The translations under genes were made by a program, and so were the position numbers. The notes beneath the pieces were generated by a model, which saw only the letters and a list, made by a program, of their open reading frames with translations, did not search any database and had not been told where the DNA came from. From UBA11606 sp964504305 (GTDB taxonomy: Bacteria > Actinomycetota > Acidimicrobiia > Acidimicrobiales > Aldehydirespiratoraceae), in assembly GCA_964504305.1 (NCBI GenBank), contig CAZDEB010000010.1, forward strand, positions 1-64,000: 64,000 nt of DNA, read 5' to 3'. Shown one piece after another: positions 1 to 9,022 of this stretch (its first letter is position 1; the number at the start of each line of letters is the position of its first letter).

Positions 1-31
1 CGAGCCGCCACCAAGAACTCCCGGTTGCCGC

Positions 32-823
32 TTGACAACAAGACAGGAACACCCCGCCGCGGTTCGATCAGCCAGCGCCACCGCACGTTCTGTGTCGAAG
101 TTCTACGGCAAGGGCGACACCACGGTGAAAGCCCTCGACGATGTCACCGTGGGCTTCGACGCCGGTCGGTTCACCGCGATCATGGGTCCTTCCGGCTCCG
201 GGAAATCGACGTTGATGCACTGTCTTGCCGGTCTCGACACAGTCACCAAAGGCCACGTCGTAATTGGCGACACCGACCTCTCGACACTCAGCGAACGCGA
301 ACTGACCCTGCTTCGACGCGACCGGATCGGTTTCATCTTTCAGGCGTTCAACCTCGTCCCAACGCTGACGGCGATGGAAAATATCACGCTGCCACTCGAC
401 CTTGCGGGCCGAACCCCTGATGCCGAATGGATTGAGCAGGTAATCAACACCGTGGGTCTGCACGATCGGACCGGTCATCGACCCGGCGAACTCAGCGGCG
501 GCCAACAACAACGAGTTGCGGTCTCACGGGCGTTGGCCAGCCAGCCGGAGATCATCTTTGCCGACGAACCAACCGGCAACCTCGACTCGACCACCGGCGG
601 CGAGATCCTTGCCTTCATGCGCCGGGCGGTCCGCGAGTTTGGTCAGACAATCGTGATGGTCACCCACGACCCCGTCGCGGCCTCATACGCCGACCACGTC
701 GTGTTCTTGGCCGACGGCAAAATCGTCACCACCCTCGACGACCCCACCCCCGACACCGTGCTCGACACGATGAAGTCACTCGACTCAAGGTCGTCAATCT
801 CTTTGACCGGAGCAGGCCACTGA
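32..823 (+). CDS. ABC transporter ATP-binding protein, MacB/LolD type
   Basis: Cytoplasmic ATPase that powers the FtsX-type permease encoded next to it. Visible motifs: Walker A GPSGSGKST (residues 52-60), Q-loop FQAFN (about 104), signature LSGGQ (154-158), Walker B IIFADEP (174-180) and H-loop VTHD (about 212). Length (263 aa) and the FQAFNLVPTLTAMEN segment fit the LolD/MacB/FtsE-like subfamily that drives efflux or lipoprotein/peptide handling rather than import. The start used is a TTG at 32; the frame stays open to the window edge, so the true start could lie upstream. The permease starts 1 nt after the stop, indicating an operon. Substrate unknown. Confidence 0.9.
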   Translation: MTTRQEHPAAVRSASATARSVSKFYGKGDTTVKALDDVTVGFDAGRFTAIMGPSGSGKSTLMHCLAGLDTVTKGHVVIGDTDLSTLSERELTLLRRDRIGFIFQAFNLVPTLTAMENITLPLDLAGRTPDAEWIEQVINTVGLHDRTGHRPGELSGGQQQRVAVSRALASQPEIIFADEPTGNLDSTTGGEILAFMRRAVREFGQTIVMVTHDPVAASYADHVVFLADGKIVTTLDDPTPDTVLDTMKSLDSRSSISLTGAGH

Positions 824-824
824 G

Positions 825-3371
825 ATGTTGAGACTCACCCTGCGGAACTTGTCGGCCAACAAAGGCCGGTTCGCGATGACCACGTTTGCCGTTGTACTCG
901 GCGTCGGCTTCGTTGTCGCCAGCTTCGTGCTCTCCGACGGTCTCCGTTCGACGTTCGATGATCTAAGCGAAGAAATCACCAGCGGAACCGACCTTGTTAT
1001 TCGCCCGGTCAGCGACTTCGGCGAGCCGCTCCCACTCTCGGACTCGCTGGTCGCCGAAATTCAGATGATCGACGGCGTGGCATCGGCCGGAGCCTTTGTG
1101 GAAGCTCCCGAAAACTCGGTGCAGCCAATCAAGTCCGACGGCACCACGATCAGCACTAGCGGCCCGCCTCAACTCATGTTTTCTTGGATGGAAGACCCCG
1201 CTCTGGGGTCGTTCGCCCTCGTCGATGGCTCTGCCCCCGATGAGCCGGGCGAGTTTGCGATGGACATAGACGCGGCATCAACCCACGGGTTCGTGCTCGG
1301 CGAAACCTACGATCTGATAACCCCGATCGGCATCGCCGCGAACTACGAGCTCGTGGGTACCACCAGCTTCGGAGCCGAAAATGCAACGGTTGGCGCGACG
1401 CTGATGCATGTCTCGCTCTCCGAAGCACAGACCCTCTTCGGCGTCGAGGGATCAGTCGACTCGATTCCGGTCCGGCTGAAATCCGGCGCCGACGCCGCAA
1501 CAACCACCGAAGCAATTGCCACCCGACTAGGAGACATCTCGGCTGAGGTTGTCGACAACGCGACGATCACCACCGAACAATCCGACCAGTTCAATCAGAA
1601 CATCAACATCATCGGCAATGTTCTTTTGGGCTTTGCCATCGTGTCGCTGTTCGTGTCGATCTTCATCATCTACAACACATTTGCGATCGTGCTCGGGCAG
1701 CGGATCCGCGAGATCGGCTTGTTGCGGGCAATCGGCGCCAACGCCACACAGATCCGCCGGTCGATCCTTGGCGAATCGCTCATCGTCGAAGCGGTCGCCT
1801 CGGTGATCGGGATCGCGGCGGGCGTCGGCATCGCCGCCGGGCTGATCGCCCTTTTCGCAGCCCTCGGCCTCGACCTGCCCGACTCGCCAACCATCCTCGC
1901 GACCCGCACCATTGTGTTGGCTCTCATCCTCGGCATCGGGGTCACGGTTATTTCGGCAATCGCCCCAGCTCGCACCGCGGGCGCAGTATCGCCAATCCAG
2001 GCAATGCGCGACGGTGCCAATGCTGGTGGCGGTGGCTCTGGGCTACGAATTTCTGCCGGCATGACCACCATTGGTGCGGGTGTGGCATTTGGTGTGTATG
2101 GGTTGTTCGTCGACATTGGATCGACCCTTGGGCTGGTGATGGTGCTTGGGGCCGCGGCGATCTTGATCTTCCTCGGCGTCGCCACCACGGCCCCCGGCGT
2201 CGTTGGGCCCGTCACCCGTGTCCTTGGCTGGCCGGGCGCACGGCTGCTTGGGCAAGCTGGTTACCTCGCCCGCGAGAATGCCGGCAGGAATCCGAAGCGA
2301 ACGGCTACGACCGGGGCGGCGCTGATGATCGGACTGTCGCTCGTTACCGCCGGCTATGTGATCGGCGAGTCGATTAAGGCCCGGCTCGGAGACCTGATTG
2401 CCGAGTCGGTCACTGCTGACTACGTCATTGTTGACGAAAACGATGGGGCCCTCACCCCGACGTTGGCTGATGATCTGGCCAACACCGAGAACTTTGCGGC
2501 GGTGACCGGCATCCGCTACGACAACGTGCGGTTTGGTTCGGAGATCCGCGAGATCACCGCCCTCGACCTCGGAAGCGTAGAACAGCTCTTCAATCTTGAC
2601 GTCGCCAGCGGCGAGCTGCCCTCGAGCGCGGCCGATGACGTGGTCGTCATTCATAGCGACCTCGCCACCGAGATGGGGGTCGCGGTCGGCGACACCATCA
2701 CAACAGAGTTTGTGAGCGGCACGGTCAAGGAGCTTTCGGTTGCGGCCATTTACAACGACGGCACCATCTTCGGCGACCCTCTGGTGCCAGACCAGGTGTT
2801 CGACGATGCCGGAGCGACCAATTTCGACGACTGGGTAGCCGCCCGACTGGCCGCTGGGGTGTCAACCACCGATGTCGCTCCCGCGATTGCCCAACTTCAG
2901 GCGCGATACCCGCAAGTATCGATCGACACGGCATCGGAGTTCCAGCAGGGATTCGAAGATGCCATAGATCAGTCTCTGGTGGTGATCAATGCGCTCTTAG
3001 CACTAGCGGTGGTCATCGCCCTCATCGGTATTGCCAACACGTTGGCCTTGTCGGTGCACGAACGGACCCGAGAAATTGGGCTACTGCGAGCAGTCGGAAT
3101 GACCCGTCGCCAGACCCGACGGATGGTTCGGTGGGAGGCAGCGCTCGTCGCCCTCTTCGGTGCGGTGCTCGGCGTAACGGTCGGGCTGGTCTTTGGCTGG
3201 GGCGTTGTCAACGCGTTGCCTGGTGAAGACTTCGGCGGCTCGCTCGCCATCCCCGGTATCGCGATTGTTCGGGTCGTGGTCATCGCAACGATGGCAACGC
3301 TGATCGCTGCTTGGTTGCCAGCACGGCGTGCCGGTCGGCTCAACGTTCTCGACGCCATCTCGCACTCGTGA
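825..3371 (+). CDS. ABC transporter permease with two FtsX domains
   Basis: Membrane component for the preceding ATPase. The 848-aa protein has an N-terminal membrane helix (about residues 18-40), an extracytoplasmic MacB_PCD-like domain, three helices with the FtsX signature QRIREIGLLRAIGA, then a second copy of the same arrangement ending with ERTREIGLLRAVGM and terminal helices. Two FtsX units in one chain is the usual form of large Gram-positive/actinobacterial MacB-like permeases. ATG at 825 follows the upstream TGA after one base. About 80 nt separate it from a second ATPase/permease pair. The transported substrate cannot be inferred. Confidence 0.9.
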   Translation: MLRLTLRNLSANKGRFAMTTFAVVLGVGFVVASFVLSDGLRSTFDDLSEEITSGTDLVIRPVSDFGEPLPLSDSLVAEIQMIDGVASAGAFVEAPENSVQPIKSDGTTISTSGPPQLMFSWMEDPALGSFALVDGSAPDEPGEFAMDIDAASTHGFVLGETYDLITPIGIAANYELVGTTSFGAENATVGATLMHVSLSEAQTLFGVEGSVDSIPVRLKSGADAATTTEAIATRLGDISAEVVDNATITTEQSDQFNQNINIIGNVLLGFAIVSLFVSIFIIYNTFAIVLGQRIREIGLLRAIGANATQIRRSILGESLIVEAVASVIGIAAGVGIAAGLIALFAALGLDLPDSPTILATRTIVLALILGIGVTVISAIAPARTAGAVSPIQAMRDGANAGGGGSGLRISAGMTTIGAGVAFGVYGLFVDIGSTLGLVMVLGAAAILIFLGVATTAPGVVGPVTRVLGWPGARLLGQAGYLARENAGRNPKRTATTGAALMIGLSLVTAGYVIGESIKARLGDLIAESVTADYVIVDENDGALTPTLADDLANTENFAAVTGIRYDNVRFGSEIREITALDLGSVEQLFNLDVASGELPSSAADDVVVIHSDLATEMGVAVGDTITTEFVSGTVKELSVAAIYNDGTIFGDPLVPDQVFDDAGATNFDDWVAARLAAGVSTTDVAPAIAQLQARYPQVSIDTASEFQQGFEDAIDQSLVVINALLALAVVIALIGIANTLALSVHERTREIGLLRAVGMTRRQTRRMVRWEAALVALFGAVLGVTVGLVFGWGVVNALPGEDFGGSLAIPGIAIVRVVVIATMATLIAAWLPARRAGRLNVLDAISHS

Positions 3372-3451
3372 GCCCGGGCCAATGTCGTAGGGCCAATGTT
3401 GCACTACCGTTCCCCCAACCACTCTTCGACAACTGATCCCCTGGAGTTGCC

Positions 3452-4192
3452 ATGACTGACACAACCGTTTCGACGCTCGCGGCGCGGGCCACGTCGGCCA
3501 CAAAAATCTACGGCTCGGGAGACACCGAGGTCCGGGCTCTCGACGCGGTGGATGTCACGTTTCGCACCGGCGAGTTCACGGCCATCATGGGTCCGTCGGG
3601 GTCGGGGAAATCGACGCTCATGCACTGCATGGCTGGCCTCGACACTCTCACTTCGGGCGAGACCTACATCGGCGAAACCGCGTTGTCATCGCTGAACGAG
3701 AAGGAACTCACGCTTTTGCGCCGCGACAGCGTCGGGTTCATCTTTCAGGCGTTCAACCTCGTGCCCACCCTGTCGGCGATGGAAAACATCACGTTGCCGA
3801 TGGACCTGGCCGGCACCGAACCCGACGCCGCGTGGGTTGACGAAGTAATCGCCACGGTCGGGCTCAGCGACCGCACCGATCACCGGCCCAACGAGTTATC
3901 GGGCGGCCAGCAACAGCGCGTGGCCGTTAGTCGAGCTCTGGCGGCGAGGCCGGCCATCATTTTCGCCGACGAGCCAACCGGCAACCTCGACTCGGTGACG
4001 GGGAGCGAAATTTTGGCGTTCATGCGCAAAGCCGTCGACGACTACGGACAAACCATCGTGATGGTTACCCATGATGCGGTCGCGGCGTCCCACGCCGATC
4101 GTGCCGTCTTCTTGGTTGATGGCAAGATCGTGCAAGAACTAAAGGACCCAACGGCTGATGCGGTTCTCGACGAAATGAAGCGCCTCGGCTGA
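3452..4192 (+). CDS. ABC transporter ATP-binding protein, MacB/LolD type (second copy)
   Basis: Paralogue of the ATPase at 32-823, 246 aa, with Walker A GPSGSGKST (47-55), signature LSGGQ (149-153), Walker B IIFADEP (169-175) and the same FQAFNLVPTLSAMEN stretch. It presumably energises the 1033-aa permease that follows. A plausible ribosome site (CTGGAG, about 3444) precedes the ATG. Its TGA overlaps the next ATG by one base (TGATG), so the two are probably translationally coupled. It looks like a product of duplication of the whole ATPase-permease unit. Confidence 0.9.
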   Translation: MTDTTVSTLAARATSATKIYGSGDTEVRALDAVDVTFRTGEFTAIMGPSGSGKSTLMHCMAGLDTLTSGETYIGETALSSLNEKELTLLRRDSVGFIFQAFNLVPTLSAMENITLPMDLAGTEPDAAWVDEVIATVGLSDRTDHRPNELSGGQQQRVAVSRALAARPAIIFADEPTGNLDSVTGSEILAFMRKAVDDYGQTIVMVTHDAVAASHADRAVFLVDGKIVQELKDPTADAVLDEMKRLG

Positions 4193-7100
4193 TGATTTTT
4201 CGCCTAATTCGACGAAACGTCTCGGCCAAGCCGTTTCGTTTCCTGCTCACTTGCTCGGCCGTCACCCTCGGCGTCATGTTCACTGTCGGGGTTTTTGTTT
4301 TCACTGACAGCCTGCGGTCAACGTTCGGCGATCTTGCCCAGGACATTCAAGGAAACTTCGATATTCAGGTCCGCTCGGAGATCCCGTTCGGCGAACGCAT
4401 CGACGCTCCTCAAGTGCCGGTGGAACTCATCGACACGCTGGCCGAAGTCGACGGGGTAGAAGCCGTTCAGCCTCGAATAGTCAGCCTAAATACCATCGCT
4501 ATCGATGGCGATGGCGAAGCTCAAGTCACAGTCGGTCCGCCCAACTTGGGGGTCAACTGGGAGGCGGCGACGCCGAATCCGCGCCTATTCCCCCAAGAAG
4601 GTCGCGCCCCAACCGGTCCCGGCGAGTTCGCGCTGGACGTCGATGCGTTCGCCGACGGAAACTTTGTAATCGGCGAGACCTACACCGTGCTCACCAACGA
4701 CACGCCACTCGATTTCGAACTGGTTGGTACGTTCACTTTCGCCGACCCCGAAACCAACGCGCTGATCGGTGCCAAGCTCGTTGCGTTCGACACCGCAACC
4801 GCACTCGAGGTGCTCAACCGCAACGTGGGTTACGACGACATCACTCTCGTCGCTGGCGCAGGTGTCGATCAGACCGAGTTGATTACCCGTATCGAGGCCG
4901 CCCTCCCGAGTGGGTTCGAAGTGCTCACCAACGACCAGGTCGCAGACGAACAAGCCCAGGACTTCGACGAATTCATCGGCCAGATCCAGACCTTTCTTAT
5001 TGTGTTCGCCTTCATCATTTTGTTGGTGTCGGCTTTCGTCATCTACAACGTCTTCTCGATCCTGATCGGTCAACGCATCCGCGAACTGGGCCTGCTTCGC
5101 GCTATTGGCGCAAGCGGACGTCAGGTCACCGCGGCCCTGCTCGGCGAAGCGGCCATGGTGGCAATCTTTTCGACCATTGTCGGCATCATTTCCGGAATTG
5201 GCCTCGGTTGGACGCTGCGCTGGTTGCTGGCCCGATTTGATTTCGGACCCGAAGGCAACGCCCTGCTACTCGAACCCGCCACCTTCATCTGGGGGGCGAT
5301 CGTCGGGATCGGTGTAACGATGGCCAGCGCCGTCGTACCCTCCCTCCGAGCCCGGCATGTATCGCCTATGGCCGCGCTGCGTTCCGATGCCCGACTCGGT
5401 CGTAATACGCCGGACCAAAACATCAGAGTTGGAATCGTTTCGGTCGTGCTCGCCGGGTTGCTCATCGTTACCGGCTTGCTTCGTGACGACTGGAAGATCG
5501 CTGGTCTGCTAACCCTCAACGCGGTCGCTGTAAATGCGTTCGGCTGGCGTCGGATCAACGCCCAATACGCCAAATACGCCACGCCGCTCATGTCGGTGCT
5601 CCTACTCGTTTTGTCGCTCGTCGTGCCCTACGGGACCGGAACCGTTCTTGTCTTGTTGGGTGTCGCGGCGCTGGCCGGCTTTGTGGGCCTCGTCAACGTC
5701 AGTCCCGGTATGGCACCTGCCGTCGCGGGTTTCCTTGGCCGTTGGCCGTTGGCTGTCCTGCTGGGCATAGGTGGTGTCGTTACGACAGTTCTTGGATTCG
5801 CCGGTTCGCTCGGCGCGCTCGTGTTGGTGGGCCTGTCGTTCAAGGACCTGGTCACCGACTTCGATACCGCTGGCATCTTCGCCGTTCTCGGATCGCTCGT
5901 ACCTCTCGCGTTCGCGCTTCTCGTTTTGCTGGTCGGCGTGCGATCGGTGGACGCCTCTTTCATTCTCGGTTGGAAAACCAGCAAGGTCGCGGCCGGGATC
6001 GGCGTATTTCTCGTGGGGGCCGCGGGTATCGCGTTGTTCTTAACGGGTTTAGTCGACCTACTCACCGCCGATACCGGCACGATCGTGTTCTTGCCGGTCG
6101 GCGTTGTCCTCATCGCGGTGGCCCGATGGCTGCGACGCTTCTTGCCACGCACCATGAAGTCCAACGCCCGCATGGCTCGCGAGAACTCCCGGCGCAGCCC
6201 TCAGCGCACCGCCGCAGCCGCGGCCGCGCTCATGATCGGTCTGGCGCTCGTGAGCACCGCAACGGTGGTCGCCAGTTCGTTCAAAGCCACGTTCGCCGAG
6301 ATTCTGTCTGATTCCGTCACATCCGACTGGTTCATTTCGGGCAACCAAGGCGACCCGAATTCGGCGTTCAGCACCGACCTGGCCAACGACCTGGAAAAAC
6401 TCGACGAGGTCGAGTCAGTTGTCCGATTCCGGTTCTCGTTCGAAGCGTTTCGCACCGTTCCCGACGATGTAGTTCGAGACTCGAGCGCCACCGACCTCCG
6501 AGCGTCGCTCGATCATCTCGACCCCGACTTCTCCGAACTCGACCGCTCACTACTTGGACGCAACGCCATCTGGACTCACGAAGACTTCGCCAACGACAAC
6601 GGCTACGTGCTCGGCGACAGTTTCGACATCGAGTTCCCCGACCAAGTCGTCGAAACGGTCACGCTGGCCGGCATCTACCGCGACGCGTCTATCTACGGCA
6701 ACCGCACCGTCAGCCTCGACCTTTGGGCCGACCGTTACCCAACCAGCAGCGATCAGTTCTTGTCGGTGATTACCGTCGACGGAGTATCCGAGGAGCAGGC
6801 TCGGGCGGCCATAGAAGCAGTGAGCGACGACTATCCGCAGCTCAACGTCGACACCCGACAAGAGTTCCAGGACCGCCAAGAAGGTCAGATCGGCCAATTC
6901 CTCACCGTGATCAACGTCTTGTTGTTGGTGGCCATAGCCATCGCGTTGCTCGGGATCGCCATCACGTTGGCGCTATCGGTATTTGAACGAACCCGAGAAC
7001 TGGGCCTCGTTCGCGCCGTGGGTATGACCGCGCAGCAGATGACCCGCATGGTGCTCTTCGAAGGAGCAATCATCGCGGTGTTCGGTGGAGTGCTCGGGGT

Positions 7101-7293
7101 GGCTCTCGGAACCGTGCTGGGCAGCGCTGCCGTTGTGGTGATCCCCGACACCTTCATCCGTACCGTCGACATTCCGGTCGCCGAGCTTCTCCAATATCTG
7201 GCTGTCGCGGCCATCGCCGGAATCGGCGCGGCGATCGTTCCCGCTCGGCGCGCTGCGCAACTCAACGTCTTGGAGGCCATCTCGAGCGAATGA
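4192..7293 (+). CDS. Large FtsX-type ABC permease (1033 aa)
   Basis: Integral membrane partner of the ATPase at 3452-4192. FtsX signatures QRIRELGLLRAIGA (middle) and ERTRELGLVRAVGM (near the C terminus) mark two permease units. It is about 185 residues longer than the permease at 825-3371; much of the extra length is a hydrophobic stretch in the middle (roughly residues 410-650) that looks like several added membrane helices. Extracytoplasmic domains lie after the first helix and before the last FtsX unit. Function is by family only (export or envelope remodelling); substrate unknown. Confidence 0.88.
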   Translation: MIFRLIRRNVSAKPFRFLLTCSAVTLGVMFTVGVFVFTDSLRSTFGDLAQDIQGNFDIQVRSEIPFGERIDAPQVPVELIDTLAEVDGVEAVQPRIVSLNTIAIDGDGEAQVTVGPPNLGVNWEAATPNPRLFPQEGRAPTGPGEFALDVDAFADGNFVIGETYTVLTNDTPLDFELVGTFTFADPETNALIGAKLVAFDTATALEVLNRNVGYDDITLVAGAGVDQTELITRIEAALPSGFEVLTNDQVADEQAQDFDEFIGQIQTFLIVFAFIILLVSAFVIYNVFSILIGQRIRELGLLRAIGASGRQVTAALLGEAAMVAIFSTIVGIISGIGLGWTLRWLLARFDFGPEGNALLLEPATFIWGAIVGIGVTMASAVVPSLRARHVSPMAALRSDARLGRNTPDQNIRVGIVSVVLAGLLIVTGLLRDDWKIAGLLTLNAVAVNAFGWRRINAQYAKYATPLMSVLLLVLSLVVPYGTGTVLVLLGVAALAGFVGLVNVSPGMAPAVAGFLGRWPLAVLLGIGGVVTTVLGFAGSLGALVLVGLSFKDLVTDFDTAGIFAVLGSLVPLAFALLVLLVGVRSVDASFILGWKTSKVAAGIGVFLVGAAGIALFLTGLVDLLTADTGTIVFLPVGVVLIAVARWLRRFLPRTMKSNARMARENSRRSPQRTAAAAAALMIGLALVSTATVVASSFKATFAEILSDSVTSDWFISGNQGDPNSAFSTDLANDLEKLDEVESVVRFRFSFEAFRTVPDDVVRDSSATDLRASLDHLDPDFSELDRSLLGRNAIWTHEDFANDNGYVLGDSFDIEFPDQVVETVTLAGIYRDASIYGNRTVSLDLWADRYPTSSDQFLSVITVDGVSEEQARAAIEAVSDDYPQLNVDTRQEFQDRQEGQIGQFLTVINVLLLVAIAIALLGIAITLALSVFERTRELGLVRAVGMTAQQMTRMVLFEGAIIAVFGGVLGVALGTVLGSAAVVVIPDTFIRTVDIPVAELLQYLAVAAIAGIGAAIVPARRAAQLNVLEAISSE

Positions 7294-7334
7294 TCGGATG
7301 CTTAGGTTGACCGACCCGCGGCCGATGGGCACCG

Positions 7335-7973
7335 ATGGACAACAACCGGATATCTGTTCTGGTCGGCGGCGACATCGCCGCGCCGGACCATCCATCGATA
7401 GACGTCATCGGTACGGCCCCGACCGGCAACGAAACCGTCGCCCAGGTCCTCACCGAACTACCCGACACGTTGTTGCTCGACGTCAGTATCGGCGAGCCCG
7501 ACGCCCGAGCGGTCTGTCGCCGGATCCGCGAATGGGCACCGGTAACCAAGGTGCTGGTCGTAAGCGAGCTTGACGACCAAGCCCTGTACTCAACACTGGT
7601 AGCCGGGGCCGCGGGAGCGGTGCTGGCCGGTCAACCCAGCGATCACTGGGCCGCGGCACTCGCAACGATCACCAACGGCGGCAGCGCGCTGGCATCACGC
7701 GCCGCTTTCCGGATCCTGCACGACATCGATGCCTGGGCCGAAAAGAGCGCCGACCCGCTGTATCCGCCACCGACCCTCACGGCGACCGAACGTGAAGTCC
7801 TGGTTGGTCTCGCCGCTGGCCGATCGACGGCGACCATCGCCGCGAGCCATGCCGTCACCCCTCACCTCGTCGAACAACACGCCGGGTACGCGGTAGCCAA
7901 ACTGCATCGTTACGTCCTCGGCGCCGAGACCCTCGGGACCCCGGAGCAAGACGGCGTGGCCAAGCCGCGCTAG
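7335..7973 (+). CDS. LuxR-family response-regulator-like protein
   Basis: 212 aa. The N-terminal half resembles a receiver domain: LLLDVS places Asp49 at the phospho-acceptor position, but the usual acidic pair near the N terminus is reduced to a single Asp13 and the LVVSELDD segment replaces the Thr/Ser region, so phosphorylation is uncertain. The C-terminal part LTATEREVLVGLAAGRSTATIA (about 149-170) is a LuxR/GerE HTH, but the recognition helix that follows is atypical. No histidine kinase lies nearby. It overlaps the convergent esterase gene by 4 nt. Probably a DNA-binding regulator; targets unknown. Confidence 0.7.
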   Translation: MDNNRISVLVGGDIAAPDHPSIDVIGTAPTGNETVAQVLTELPDTLLLDVSIGEPDARAVCRRIREWAPVTKVLVVSELDDQALYSTLVAGAAGAVLAGQPSDHWAAALATITNGGSALASRAAFRILHDIDAWAEKSADPLYPPPTLTATEREVLVGLAAGRSTATIAASHAVTPHLVEQHAGYAVAKLHRYVLGAETLGTPEQDGVAKPR

Positions 7974-9022
7974 CTGTCGGCCAGCAACTTTGCTGCGCCC
8001 GTCACGAGGCGATCCGTTGCTCGCCGGGCCTCGCGCGACACCGCTCCCATGACAGTGAACGAGTGAGGCAAGGCCTCCTCGAGGCGGGCGTCAACCATCA
8101 CGCCAGCCGATTCGAGCGCCGCCGCATAGGCAATCCCCTGATCGCGCAGCGGGTCAAAGCAAGGGTTGACAATGAGGGTTGGTGGCGTGCCAGCCAGGTC
8201 TGGCGCAAGACCGGGACTGGCCCGATAGTCGACGACTTGTTCACCTCCCGCGCCGGAAGTGGCCGAGAAAAACTGAAGGACCCGACCCGAGAGCGGCCAA
8301 GCGTCGAACATCGACAACATCGAACCACCCGAAGCGGTCGCATCGAGACCGGGGAAGGCCAAGATCTGCGCAAACGGGACAGACAAACCTTCGCGGCGGC
8401 GCTGTTGAGCAACAACAGCTGCGATCTTCCCGCCCTGCGACGTGCCCGCCACCGCAACTCTGGCCTCGTTGATTCCGAGCCCCGACGCATTGTCGAGCAC
8501 CCACTGATAAGCCGCCAATCCATCCACAACATCAGCCGGGAACGGCGATTCGGGGCCGAGTCGATACTCGACCGATATCACTACCGCAGAGCATGTTTCG
8601 GCCAGCTTCGAACACAAGGTGTGATCGGTATCGAGATCGCCGATCGCTCCGCCGCCTTGATGAAAGAAAGTGATGGCATCAGCGCGGCCCTCGGCTCGAG
8701 TCGGGTGATACAAGCGGATCGCCAGTTTGCCGGCCGGTCCAGGAATGGTGCGGTCGTGAACCGAAACCGACGCAACCGGTGCCGCGGCGCTGATTTCGAT
8801 CATGCTGCGAAAACCGGACCGGACTGTTGCAACATCGACGGTAGGGGGAGGGTTCTTCGCGGCTGCGCTAGCCATAAAGCCCTGAAACGCGTGCACCTGA
8901 AGGTCGAGGGTGTACCCATCGATCGACGGAGCCGAACCATGGCGACGTCGCAGCAGGGCCTTGGGCAGACGACTCTGGGCGATCGCCGCGACGCGGGCCA
9001 CTCGGTTCTTGATCGACATCAC
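7970..9022 (-). CDS. Alpha/beta hydrolase, hormone-sensitive-lipase-like esterase
   Basis: 350 aa carboxylesterase/lipase-type hydrolase. HQGGG (121-125) stands where the family has the oxyanion HGGG motif, YRLGPESPFPA (153-163) is a family hallmark, and GTSQGG (193-198) carries nucleophile Ser195 in place of the common GDSAGG. Likely Asp and His are in NPCFDPLRDQ and ALPHSF near the C terminus. The start is GTG at 9022 followed at once by ATG; that GTG overlaps the TAG stop of guaB (TAGTG), so it is probably co-expressed downstream of guaB. Substrate unknown. Confidence 0.87.
   Translation of the reverse strand: MMSIKNRVARVAAIAQSRLPKALLRRRHGSAPSIDGYTLDLQVHAFQGFMASAAAKNPPPTVDVATVRSGFRSMIEISAAAPVASVSVHDRTIPGPAGKLAIRLYHPTRAEGRADAITFFHQGGGAIGDLDTDHTLCSKLAETCSAVVISVEYRLGPESPFPADVVDGLAAYQWVLDNASGLGINEARVAVAGTSQGGKIAAVVAQQRRREGLSVPFAQILAFPGLDATASGGSMLSMFDAWPLSGRVLQFFSATSGAGGEQVVDYRASPGLAPDLAGTPPTLIVNPCFDPLRDQGIAYAAALESAGVMVDARLEEALPHSFTVMGAVSREARRATDRLVTGAAKLLADS

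Noticed and set aside
7300..7312. TTAGGTTGACC-like half iron box before the LuxR-like gene
   Set aside because: Only one arm matches; there is no inverted partner.
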